The notes beneath the pieces are model-generated. The model was not told the origin of the DNA, did not search any database, and worked only from the letters and a program-made list of their open reading frames with translations. From positions 245,757,218 to 245,821,217 of the forward strand of contig NC_081406.1 of NCBI RefSeq assembly GCF_030272615.1: a stretch of 64,000 bases of DNA. Reading direction: 5' to 3'. This document shows positions 21,178 through 31,944 of this stretch, piece after piece. The position numbers and the translations under genes were made by a program. The DNA comes from Cryptomeria japonica (Eukaryota; Streptophyta; Pinopsida; Cupressales; Cupressaceae). Every line of letters begins with the position of its first letter. The stretch's first letter is position 1.

Positions 21178-22750
21178 TGTAGACACCTAAAAGTTGCACA
21201 ATGAATTAAATAAATTTTATTTATTTAATTATCCCTAATTCTTCCAATTAATTAAATCAATATTTAATTAATATCCCTATTCTTCTAATTGACCTTTTAA
21301 TGAAATTAAAGATTTTATTAAATCCCCTTCTTCTATCTAAAGCCATTTAATTAAATTCAAATTTAATTAAAAATATCCATTTATCCCCTTTCCCATTTTA
21401 ATTAAAATCCCCTTTTGCATTTAAATAAATCAAAATTTATTTGTAAATCCCCCAACTGGCAAAATCCTACAAGTGCAAGTTGCATCCCTTTTGGCTAAAT
21501 TAAATCATTTTAATTTAACTAAAAAACCTATTTTCCCTCACCCATTTACAAAATCCTACATCTCCCAATTGCGTCCATAATCATTCTTCTAGAAGCCTCC
21601 TAATCTCATCCTAATCATGTCTAATCTCCTAATCATGTCCTTTCCCTAAATTTGGGGGAGTCACTTCTCCAAATTTGGAAGAAAGTTTTCAAAATGCATT
21701 TATGACTTTATCTATCTCAACAAGTTAACTTGTTGAGTCTTCCAAACATGTAAGGCTCTTACATAAACCACTAGTGGTTTTCCTCTTGGAGAAAGTTAGC
21801 CTCCAAAGTCTTCAAAAGGCATTTAATGCCTCTTACAAGCCCACACCCCTTAGCCATGATGGTTGTCCCTTTAACCATTTTCCCATGTTGCACAAGAGTT
21901 TACCTCTTGGGTAATAGCATGTCTCCTTGGTTAATGACATTATCCAATGATGTCACTCCTTGAGGTTATCCCTAATTGCTTTCTTAGCATCTAATGCTTG
22001 TTTAGCATCCTCCCAAGCCTTCTCAAGGTGACATTTGTCAACTTGGGATTGGATTGAATCCTTCTCATGGATTGATAACTTTCAATCCTAGCCCTTGTTG
22101 AGATTGCTCAATCGCAACCATCCATTTCTTTATTTTGTCTATAAATAGAGCCCATTCCTTCTTCAAATAATCTAACAATCTTGTGTATCCAAATTATAGT
22201 CAATTTGCAGGTTAGGGAGCTCATTTTGCCATCTTCAAGCATCCAAGTCATCTTCAAGCATCCATGCATCCATCTCATGGCATTTAGATTCATTTTAGCT
22301 CATCTTTTAGCTCAGTTCCACATCTTTTCTAGCATTGCATACTCACATAGCTTAATTAACTCATCTAGCATCATCTTAAATTTCAATTTGGAACTCATCG
22401 AGCATCTTAATCATCTAGTTTTGCATTTCATCTTCATCATCTCATCTTAGCATTTCATCTTCATCATCTCATCTTAGCATTTCACTAGGATCTTAGTTAC
22501 ATCCATTTTGATTCTAGAATCATTCTCATAAATCTTGTTCTCTAGGTTGTCAGCCAAGAGATCAAGTTCTCTTCCAAGTGAGGGCCACCTTGAATTTTGA
22601 AGATCTTTAGGGATAGAGGAGCATGGAACGATTTTGAGAGTTTTAGGTTCACTAACTTGTTTTGTGATTTCTAACTCTAATGCAAAGTTTCATGTGTATG
22701 TTTGAGATGTTTTCTCCTCTTGTAGGCTGATACCACATTTCTGGCATACA
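21178..22750 (+). repeat. Element B 5' LTR
   Basis: 1573 bp from TGTAGACACC to GGCATACA. It pairs along its whole length with 42640-44181. The first 400 bp is AT-rich with many TTTAATTAA blocks. Confidence 0.92.
22138..22147 (+). promoter_or_regulatory. TATA box of the element B 5' LTR
   Basis: TCTATAAATAGAGCCCATTC, preserved in the 3' LTR (43615-43624) and, in related form, in the LTR of A. It is the likely core promoter for the element RNA. Confidence 0.65.
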
Positions 22751-22755
22751 TTAAT

Positions 22756-22774
22756 TGGTGCCTCAACGTGGGGC
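22756..22774 (+). promoter_or_regulatory. Element B primer binding site (tRNA uncertain)
   Basis: TGGTGCCTCAACGTGGGGC, five bases after the LTR end. It resembles a tRNA-Lys-type site (TGGCGCC-CAACGTGGGGC) with one extra base and one transition. It differs clearly from the tRNA-Trp-type site of sister element A. The position supports the role; the tRNA identity is tentative. Confidence 0.55.
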
Positions 22775-24859
22775 TTGACCCCTGAAAATTCCACATTTTC
22801 TAACATTTTTCCACAGGTTCACGCCTAGAAATGTTAACCACAATTTAGCTTATATGATCTCTTTTCTAGCACATATAACAGTATTTTAGCGCATTTAACC
22901 TCTGTTTTCGCACATATGAACAATTTTGTAGTGCATATGATATATATTTTAGCATATTTGTAACTTTATTTAGCGCATCTAATAGTTATTTTAGTGCATA
23001 TGCTTAATTCTATGGCGCATTTGGCCTATCTTTTAGTGCATTTGAACTCTGTTTTTGCGCATTTGAGACAGAGCCAAAAATTTATAACCGGAGTTTGAAT
23101 TTAGGCTTGTGTAAGCCCACCTAAGGTTTTGATTTTTCACTAACTTCTTTTTCTTGCAGGTTACTAATCATTTCTTGCAGGTTGGAGTAGTTAGAATTGG
23201 GAATTTTGATTTCTTTCTTGCTTTTCAAGTTAGATTAAAAATAACTCATTTTCCTTTGCATTAAAAAGAACTTCATACTTTCATTTTGGGCTTAAAATAA
23301 ATCAAACTTTCCTTTGGGCTTGAAAAGAACCTCATTGCAAGGTAAAAAGAACAACAAAATCACATCTTTTGATTTCTTGCAAGCTAGGGAAAAACACTTC
23401 AAATTTGGGCTTAAAAAGAACAAAACAAATTTCAATTTTCTTGAAAAGGGAGAAAAAGTACAATCCACCTTATTCTTGCAAGTTAAAAAGAACAAGCCAC
23501 AATTTCCAATTTTGCAAAGCGTTTTTATTTCTAGCAACGTGCTTTACTTTATGTTGACCAGGATTCCCTCTTCCTAGTCTAGAAAATCATTGCTATGAAG
23601 GATTAAAATGAACACCATGTTTGGTTGGAGAAACATCTCCAATTAGGATTTAGCAAATCATTTCTTTGAAAGGATAAAAAGAACACTTGTATTCCGTGTC
23701 TCGAAAGTGGTAGGTATATGCTCTCCCCTTAATTGGGTGACCAAAAAGCCAAACCCACTCTTTTCATTCTTTCTTTATTTTCATGCAATTAAATCCTTTA
23801 GAGGGTGTGTCTTCCCGAAGCTTTGAGGGGGCTAGTGAGAAGAGAATGACTCAAGTAGGCAATGCCTTTATCGTCAAGTTTACCAACCCACACTAATCAA
23901 ATGTGGAGGCTGATGAAAATCCCCTCCAACGGAAGTGTGTATTTGATAGTCTTCCCCTAGCATCCTTGTGATGTGAAAAGCCTTTGTTCTAAAGGTTGGG
24001 AAGCCTCTTAATTGAGTTTATCATTTTCTGCGCTGAACGAAATCCTTATTACGAACTATAGAAGTAGAAGCTTTGAGCCGAGTCAATTGCCATATATTGG
24101 CAATATCATAGTGCAAGGGTGGGGAAGAATCCGCCCCCAAGATTACTCACCATATATCTCCCAAGATAACTAAATAATTGTGAAACAGTTCACTTTGGGT
24201 TAATTTATGGAAAAAGGCAAAAAAACGGGCACCCTCTAGAGGGTGACAAGGCTATTTGAGCTGACGGAGTATCAAGACTAGTGGGCTATGATATTGTCAA
24301 TGATCCTTGAATAAAGAGTCTATCTGATGTGTATTTATTGTGATCCAAACCAGTGAAAACATCAAGGATTTAAACACATCCTCAAAATAACATACACTCA
24401 ATGTTTAGCATTAGGATGACCATTGTCTTCATGTGTGCTATGTATTCTTGTCATAAATGCTAAAATATTTTGCAAAAATATCCAATAGTCAAGCTCAAAA
24501 ATCAGTTCAAACCAAAGAGAGTTCATAGGTGAATAAATTTTCAAATCCAACCAAGCACCTTTGGAGGTGGTTATCAACATTTCAACTATATTTAGGCAAT
24601 ATTTTCATCCAACTAAAATAGAGGAGTATCAAAACCAAGTGATCAAGAGTTCATCATCCAACTATCTCAACAAACAACCTAGCTAGGTATTCAAGTTAGT
24701 CAAATCAAGTTTCCATATCAAGGAACTTTATCCATATCATTTGATGCACTTTGTCGTAGGGGCCTATTGAACAAACCCTCTATTCGACTTAGTAACCTTG
24801 AGTATTTGAAATGAAGTATCCATATCAACCATCAACACCAACACTCTTAGACTATTTGT
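22775..24859 (+). other. Element B 5' leader (non-coding)
   Basis: About 2.1 kb with no supportable gene. It contains the AGCGCAT repeat block, then tracts such as TTTGGGCTTAAAAAGAAC repeated at 23.24-23.70 kb that match the A leader. Its length before the pre-gag ORF is nearly the same as in A (about 2.0 kb). ORFs at 23292-23577 and 24398-24580 follow the repeats and are not credible. Confidence 0.7.
22850..23075 (+). repeat. TTTTAGCGCATTT repeats in the element B leader
   Basis: About ten units of roughly 22-25 bp, each with a core like TTTTAGCGCATTTAAC, AGTGCATATG or GCGCATTTGG. The core resembles the AGCGCT repeats of A in the same part of the leader. Confidence 0.75.
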
Positions 24860-25243
24860 ATGACCACTTCCCATATTTTGAGAAGAAGAAGTCTTTGTCA
24901 AAAGACTACGTTGAAGAAGAGACAACCTAGTCCTAGGGAACTTATCAAGAGGATAAGGTTTCTCTACATCAACCGTCAACTCTTTACATTACATTGCATT
25001 TTCTTGCGTCGTATGCGATTATACCTTCAAGGAAAATCTAATGAGTTTGACAAAGAACCTTTGAGAAGTAGGGCTTACATTCAGAAAGCAACATTCAATC
25101 GATGCCTTAACAACAAGGGAAAGATCAATCCCACCTTATTTCCAAGAAATTGCATCGCTTACAATGAGGCTAGGCCTGAGCCACCAACTCCACCAATAAC
25201 CCCGCTAGAAGAGGAGGAATTCACTACTATAGAAATATATTGA
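24860..25243 (+). CDS. Conserved pre-gag leader ORF of element B (unknown function)
   Basis: 127 codons from a true ATG. The first 96 residues align without gaps to the leader ORF of A (6605-6898), with about half identical, including FLRRMRLYLQGKSNEFDKEP against FLRHMRLYLQEKSNEFDQES. The part beyond residue 96 is Pro/Glu-rich (EARPEPPTPPITPLEEEE) and has no partner in A within that ORF. Its stop TGA overlaps the first gag ATG by one base (TGATG, 25241-25245), a layout compatible with stop-restart translation. The region is basic and I see no known domain. It may be a small element protein or an ancestral Gag N-terminus. Confidence 0.55.
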   Translation: MTTSHILRRRSLCQKTTLKKRQPSPRELIKRIRFLYINRQLFTLHCIFLRRMRLYLQGKSNEFDKEPLRSRAYIQKATFNRCLNNKGKINPTLFPRNCIAYNEARPEPPTPPITPLEEEEFTTIEIY

Positions 25244-26998
25244 TGCTTGTTGATACTCGATCTCGAAAAGGAAAAGAATTGGATCCACAACTGGAATCTA
25301 GCATGAGCCGTAGGGAATCTAATCCTTTTGACAAACACACAAATATGGAAGAAGAGGATACCACCGAGGAACTTGTCCAACAATGCCAACAAAGCGCCCC
25401 CTTCCAAAAGCTCATGGAAAGGCTTATAGAAGCGGACAAACAAAAATACCTCCTCATCTAAATAGCAAAGGAGTCAGGATGCTTGAGGATTTTGACATAG
25501 AAAATTTAAGGAATGAAATAATCCCAAGAACAAGGTCAAGGACCTACACATATAATACTCAGAATCAAGAGCATTTGAGAGGAGAGGACACACATGATCA
25601 AGACAACACCCGCAACCAAGATGATATCCGTAATTATGACAATGTTAGTGAACAAGGGGAGGCCCGTCATCGAAGGTCCAATAAAGAAAATGTTCCCTTA
25701 TCTAACATTACACAACAACTTCAAGCACTCCAATGACAAATGTAAGATATGCAACAAGGGTCTATGATGAGGTATTCTTTGGAGGACATTTGTCCTTACC
25801 CTTTTGAAAGGAGGATAAACATAATACCTTTTCCACCAAGTTCAAATACACCATAGTATGATAATTACAATGGTAAGAGTGATCCCCATGATCATGTAAG
25901 GGAATTTTGCACTATGAGCTTGGAGTTTGGTCATAACGATACATATATGATGAGGCTATTCCCAAGAAGTTTGGGAGGGAAAAAAATGGAGTGGTTGTCA
26001 AAACTCACACCTCCCATTAGATCATTCGATGAGTTGGTGAATAAATTCATCACACAATACTCCTACAATATCCAACATGAGGTTACCATGCTTGACATAT
26101 GCAATACGAAGCAAAATAACAATGAAACATTCATGGTATTCTTACAACGATGGAGACATATGGTCTCAATGTACCCACGAGATGTACCTGAAAAGGAAAA
26201 GATGGAAATCTTCATAATCAATTTAAACGATGAAATGAGTTACCAACTCAAACTACAATGTCTACCTACTTTTACAAAATTGATAGAGAATGGTATCCAA
26301 GTAGAGGAAGCTTCGAAAAAAAATGGGACTTTAAAATTCTATAAGGATGGTGTTATTTCATCAAGCAATAACACCTATAGCAATCAATATAACAACAACA
26401 ACTCAAACAAGTCCAGATTTTAGAATAGAAACAAAAATGTTGTTAATGATGGTGTAGTCGATGCCAACAATTTAAAGTCTAAGCAACCAATGCCGACTTT
26501 ATTAGGTAACACACCATCCAACAATGATCAAAGAAGTGACAATCAAGGTATCAACAATTATCAACGCATTCCCAACCAAGGAAATAATAACTATCGAGAG
26601 AATAACAACAATAATTAGGGGAACAAAAATAACCAAGGGGGTAATGCTAACACTCCACCTGCCTTGTATCGAAGAACATATATGCCATTGGGACAAACCC
26701 TGGAATCTTCATTTCAAGAACTATTAGCAAACAAGATTATCACATTGCTAGTTATAAGCAACTTTGAACCCCAAGTCAAACCACCATGGTGGAATGACTC
26801 CATTATTGTGATTATCATCAAAACAAGGGGCATAGAACAAATGATTGCATGAGGTTGAAAAACCTAGTTCAAACTATGATAGACAAGGGAGACATAACGA
26901 TCGATGGTCATAAAACCAATGGTGATCACGAGGCTTTAAAAAATCCTCTTCCTAATTACGAAAATGGGAGAGCATCAATGTCAAACAATAAAAAATGA
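25243..26998 (+). pseudogene. Element B gag
   Basis: Starts MLVDTRSRKGKELDPQLESS, then an acidic N-terminus. The capsid-like region is in 25914-26423 and just before it: NYNGKSDPHDHVREFCTMSL, DTYMMRLFPRSLGGKKMEWL, TQYSYNIQHEVTMLD. An Asn-rich stretch follows, then PPWWNDS and, one frame over, the knuckle CDYHQNKGHRTNDC with MRLKNLVQTMIDKGD. The stop is at 26996-26998. Stops (for example at 25459 and 26421) and at least two frameshifts break it. The order matches gag of A. Confidence 0.8.
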
Positions 26999-27149
26999 GC
27001 CCACATAAATCACATATACAAAAACGTCATAAATCACATATCGACATGCGACAATCAAGTAAATGTCATAAAGATCAAATATAAACAAGTACATGCGCCA
27101 GTAAACATAACAACGAGGGTGTTGGATCTCAAATCAACAGATTGGATAG

Positions 27150-28655
27150 GTTCTAAGGAAATGCCAATTCCTATGATCAAACCCTCCAATTGACTTGGCC
27201 AACTTATAGAGTGAACCTATGTGGTTACTAACTCCCTCACTTCAGGCTCTGCAAGACCTAGTTGGGTATACCTATTCACTAGTGGCTTTCGACGACTAAT
27301 GCTTTTTTATAGCAGATTGTTTATCTTAATCTAACTTCCTCCTATCTCAGAATGACATATGTTCCTAGGATGGGTGGCTTTTAGATGAGTTCAAGATTGT
27401 TGTTGTGGAAGTTATTTGATCTTTGTACTTGAAATTTATAAGTATGTATACTATTACTAATTGGTTTTATGTGTCCTACTCAACTAGTCCTATTGCTTTA
27501 ATGTAAAAGTAACTAATATGGTAAAGGTTGTGATTTGTGAATGACCAGTGTCTTTTCTGTTATTTGGGCTACAGAGTGTTATATTTCTCTAGGAATTAAT
27601 GTATGATTTGTGAGATAGTTTTTAAACCTACCCCCTTTGGTAAATTTGTCAGTTACTATTTCTTATGATATCTACAAAATGTTTATATCATAAACCGCTT
27701 GAATGAATTTAACCTTAACCTTAAAGGACCATCCAAGGAAGAACTACAAGGAACAATTACAATTTGCAAGTAGATCCTATTAATCCAAGTTTATAACATA
27801 GAAACATAAAATTCACTGTAAGAATACGAATAACCTTATCTCCTTTAGATAATATCACAAACAACTGCCTATAGAAAATGAAATAACTCACAACACATAT
27901 GCGAAGGAAAACAACTGATTGTATTAAAAGGTTCAAAATAGTACAATATTATCTAGAGTCTCTCTTATATTTTTCTCTCACTCTCCCCCTCATATCTACT
28001 TTTTTTAACCACTTATATATGTGGTTGAATGGGCACCATACCCCTTTTGAGGTTAACAGTCACCATTTTACATTAAAATTAACAAAACCCTTTGAAATTA
28101 ATATGCAAACTAGTTAGTCAATAACCTTGCTTTAAGCTATCTTTCGGGTTTTTGTTTGGTCGACAGCCTTAAACTTTAAATATGAATCTAAAATTTTGTG
28201 TGGTGGTAGGAAACATCCACTTATAAAATGTTTCTTCATCAAATTTGGTATTTGCATACATTTTCATTCCAAGTTGACATTTTCTTTCATGCAGGTCGAA
28301 ATAACAGGCTTTTCAGCCTTCTTATGGTCTTCTGTATGGTCTACAACCAAAAACACATTGTACAGATCTAATATTTTTACTGGAGCTTGGAAACTTTATT
28401 TTCTGAAATGGGTATGTCTTATATTTTCATGTTTCATTCATTTTAATTCTCTGTTCATATCATCTTTTCTACAGATCAAAAACACTAGTCTTTCATGGGG
28501 TCCATTGGAATTAATTTATTCATATCCTCTTTTACTCTAGTTGTTCAAATAATTAATCATCCATTATGTGTCATTTCCATGAAGTGACCACCATTTTTAA
28601 TAGTAGGGTTCTTGAAATTATTTGGAAATTTGAAGCCCCAATAGAGGGCTCAGAA
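27150..28655. other. Foreign stretch between gag and protease of element B
   Basis: Element A has only a few hundred bases between the gag knuckle and the protease. B has about 1.5 kb more. Left of it the pol frame reads VNITTRVLDLKSTD; right of it LKGNTSKATTIPKTQYNLVD resumes. I see no LTR, terminal inverted repeat or poly(A) edge. Within it are intron-acceptor-like sites (TTTTCTTTCATGCAG at about 28.29 kb and TTTTCTACAG at about 28.47 kb), each followed by a stretch that reads open, so a captured host gene fragment is possible. The exact ends are uncertain. Confidence 0.4.
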
Positions 28656-28662
28656 ATATGTC

Positions 28663-29400
28663 TTGAAGGGAAACACATCTAAAGCAACAACTATCCCCAA
28701 GACTCAATATAACTTGGTTGATCAACTACAAAGGACACCCGCTCAGATATCAATACTTGAATTGCTTAAACTCTTACCAAAGCATAAGGATATCTTGGAG
28801 CAAGATCTTGTAGAAACAACAGTTCCGAATAATTTGGATATCAATCTGTTCCAACCCATGATGGCACATATGACGGTGCCACATAACATATACTTTTCAG
28901 AACACGACGATGTCTTGTCGAGTCATCCGCACAACACCCCACTACATATCAAAGTCCTAGTCTACAAACATCGATTAAAAGGAGTGCTAATAGACGTAGG
29001 ATTTGGTCTCAATATATGTACCTTGAATCTTATCCGTGCATTGGGATTCTTCGAGCAAGCTATTGATCCTAAAAAGAAGATCACTATCAAAGCCTATGAT
29101 GATGAAGAAAGGTCATCTGAAGGAAAAGTGGTACTACCCATTCAGGTAGGACCTGTGCAAAGAGACACAATGTGCCAAGTCTTAGACATATACTTGACCT
29201 ATAACATACTCTTGGGTCATCCTTGGATCCATGAAATGCAAGCGGTACCTTCCACGTACCATCAATGTCTCAAATTCCCTTACAACGGACAAGAGATTTC
29301 AATATCAGCAGACACTAACCCCTTTCAGTACTGCAATGCTATGGGGGAAACTCAAAATGTTCTAGTACCACGCAACAAAGAGGTCCAAGCTTCCTCATAA
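28663..29400 (+). CDS. Element B aspartic protease
   Basis: 245 open codons. N-terminal spacer QYNLVDQLQRTPAQISILEL, then HNTPLHIKVLVYKHRLKGVL and the active-site box LIDVGFGLNICTLNLIRALG. The second half has ITIKAYDDEERSSEGKVVLP and YNILLGHPWIHEMQAVPSTY. It aligns throughout with 3396-4202 of A. The box is D-V-G where A has D-N-G, so the catalytic turn has changed further. It would cleave Gag-Pol. Confidence 0.8.
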   Translation: MKGNTSKATTIPKTQYNLVDQLQRTPAQISILELLKLLPKHKDILEQDLVETTVPNNLDINLFQPMMAHMTVPHNIYFSEHDDVLSSHPHNTPLHIKVLVYKHRLKGVLIDVGFGLNICTLNLIRALGFFEQAIDPKKKITIKAYDDEERSSEGKVVLPIQVGPVQRDTMCQVLDIYLTYNILLGHPWIHEMQAVPSTYHQCLKFPYNGQEISISADTNPFQYCNAMGETQNVLVPRNKEVQASS

Positions 29401-29496
29401 TCCAACAATCAAGAAAAAATCAAGTCATTGTCCATGGACTTTGAGCAAAAGATGAAGATAAAGGACCAAGGTATGGGGGAACTCTTTTGAACCCCT

Positions 29497-31080
29497 ATGT
29501 CTATCAAAATTTCCAACCTTGCCAAAATCTCACGAACAAACTTCCACATCAAGACAACAAGCAACACAACCCATCAAGAAATTGATGGTAAATTTATCCA
29601 AATCAACACACTTGCAGAAGAATCAAAAGACAAAGACATCCTCAGCTGGCTATATAGGGATGAGGAAGAAATAAGAGTTGTTGCCCTAGAAGTGGTCATT
29701 CCCACAGGACAATATCAAAATGGGTTCAGAATCATCCAAATAATGGGATACAAAGGAAAAGGACCTATTGATAAGCATCAAGAGGGCATCCTAGAACCCA
29801 TACAACCCCATTCGCAACTTGCAAAATCCAAATCATGACTTGGGTATGGCCAGCATGTTCAACTTGTGCAAAAGCGAGATCACCATCAGGAACCCCGATG
29901 GAGAGAAAAGATAACACAAAACAAAGAATATTGGCAAGAGGTACTACACCAAGCAACTGAAAAGACAAGAAAAGAACAAGAGAATGAAGAAAATAAGAAG
30001 CGACAAGAATAACTCACTCTCCAAAGAAAGGAGGCTTCTTATAAAAAATTCCATCATGTACAAGAACCTAATCAAGCTAAATTTGAGCCACAACCTGAGG
30101 AGATTACTACTCAAAGAAGGGAGACTGTGTATGAGAAAATCCAAAGAGTACAAACAAGAACAGATCCTAAATCAACACAAGCCACCCAACTTGTATTGAT
30201 TATCAGTGAGCTCTTTTCGCCATACAACATTCATGTCCGATTCAGCAGGGTAACCTTGGATAGCAATTCTGAAACAGATTCCAATGAGTATGAATGGGAT
30301 ACTTGTTCTGATATTACTGAGGATATTGAGGTGGATACAATCCACACCTACACACCCATTCCTTATGAGGGACAAGGCTCGAGATCTAGATCGTTTGAAT
30401 TCAGACCACAAAATATCTATGAGGCTAGTGAGAACGAACAACTTCAATACGAAAGAGGCAATATTGATGAGAGTACCAACAAAAACCTTGAGACTGTTAT
30501 AGACCTCACCCATGCTACTAACAACTATGACAATATCTCTATCATGACTTTTACAACGACATATTTTAACCCACCAAATTACTCCCTACCTCTCATATAT
30601 ACTGACCTTATAGACTGGGAAGAACCTGAGCACAATTATATACCGATATTCCAAAATGATGAGGCCATTGTTCAATATGCTCTGTCAACCCTGAAACATG
30701 CTCCACCAGTGAATTGCATAACAATATCTGCAATAAGGGGAGTGCCAAGTCTCTCAGTCACAAAATGAACAAAATAAAAAATCGATCTAATAGTGAAAAC
30801 CATCTAATGGCAGTATTAGATCGCAAAAAAGTAAAAACAAAGGATGTATCTGATGGTGAAAACCTCTTTGAGGTGCCTCAAGATAATAGACTTGACACTC
30901 TTCCTGAACATTTCCAAGAGAAATCACCCATCTTGATTGAGCCAACTCAATCAATAAATATCAGCACTAAAGTAGCAGCAAGAACCATACATCTGGCGGA
31001 ATCACTAATGAAAAAAAGAAAAACTTGACTTTGTCAAATTCTTCAAGGAGAAGCAAATCAACTTTGTTTGGTCTTATGCA
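29497..31080 (+). pseudogene. Element B protease-to-RT linker
   Basis: Three open pieces (29497-29838, 30127-30768, 30714-31028) in different frames, acidic and Gln/Asn/Thr-rich, with NEYEWDTCSDITEDIEVDT and PIFQNDEAIVQYAL. The last phrase matches the A linker. No enzyme motif is visible. Confidence 0.6.
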
Positions 31081-31083
31081 GAC

Positions 31084-31944
31084 ATGCTAGAGATAGATCC
31101 AAATCTCATCATGCATCACTTGTCCATCACTTCTGGAGCTAAACCTGTCAAACAAAAACTAAGGAAGATGAACCCACATGTCGCCATATTGGACAAAGCA
31201 AAGCTGAATAAGTTACTAGATGTAGGATTCATCCAACCCATTGATTATGTAGAATGGATTTCTAACATTGTGCCAGTCTCTAAACCAGATAAAAGCATCA
31301 GGATTTGTATAGACTTCAGGGATCTCAACAAGGCTTGTCTGAAGGATGACTTTCCTTTATCAAGCATCAATACCATTGTTGATCTAACAACAAGACACAC
31401 AATGCTATCCCTCATGGATGGTTTTTCTGGCTACAACCAAATCAAGATATCTCAAGAAGATCAGGATAAAACTGCATTCACATGTCCATGGGGTACATAC
31501 TACTGGACTGTCATACCTTTTGGCTTGAAAAATGCTGGTGCAACCTATCAGGAAGCAATGTCAACAATCTTCCACGACTTGATGCATACTTTTATGGAGG
31601 ATTATGTGGATGAATTGCTAGAAAAATCATTCACAAGAGCAAAACACCTGGACATCCTGGATAAAATATTTCAACGACTAGAAGAATTCAATGTAAGATT
31701 GAACCCTAAAAAGTTTATTTTTGGGGTCACATTTGGAAAAATCTTGGGCTACATTGTATCAGAAAAAGGCATCAAGGTGGATCCCGTAAAGGTTCAGGCT
31801 ATCATGGAAATGCCACCTCCAAGGAACATTAGTCAGCTACTATCTCTCCAAGGTAGGCTACAATATATCAGAAAGTTCATTGCTCAATTGGCAGACAAAT
31901 GTCTCCCATTCAACCATCTACTTCGTAAAAAATGTACCTTTTAG
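31084..31944 (+). CDS. Element B reverse transcriptase domain
   Basis: 286 open codons covering most of RT: VGFIQPIDYVEWISNIVPVS, ICIDFRDLNKACLKDDFPLS, MLSLMDGFSGYNQIKISQED, FTCPWGTYYWTVIPFGLKNA. The catalytic box is YVDE (31603-31614), the same as in A. Then RLNPKKFIFGVTFGKILGYI and PPPRNISQLLSLQGRLQYIR. The frame shifts by one base in an A run near 31930 (RKK against RKN), after which RNase H continues in the next frame. Confidence 0.88.
   Translation: MLEIDPNLIMHHLSITSGAKPVKQKLRKMNPHVAILDKAKLNKLLDVGFIQPIDYVEWISNIVPVSKPDKSIRICIDFRDLNKACLKDDFPLSSINTIVDLTTRHTMLSLMDGFSGYNQIKISQEDQDKTAFTCPWGTYYWTVIPFGLKNAGATYQEAMSTIFHDLMHTFMEDYVDELLEKSFTRAKHLDILDKIFQRLEEFNVRLNPKKFIFGVTFGKILGYIVSEKGIKVDPVKVQAIMEMPPPRNISQLLSLQGRLQYIRKFIAQLADKCLPFNHLLRKKCTF

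Noticed and set aside
28196-28540. 114-codon + strand ORF as a membrane protein gene
   Set aside because: It runs across intron-like signals in a foreign stretch of element B. No conserved motif and the start is arbitrary.
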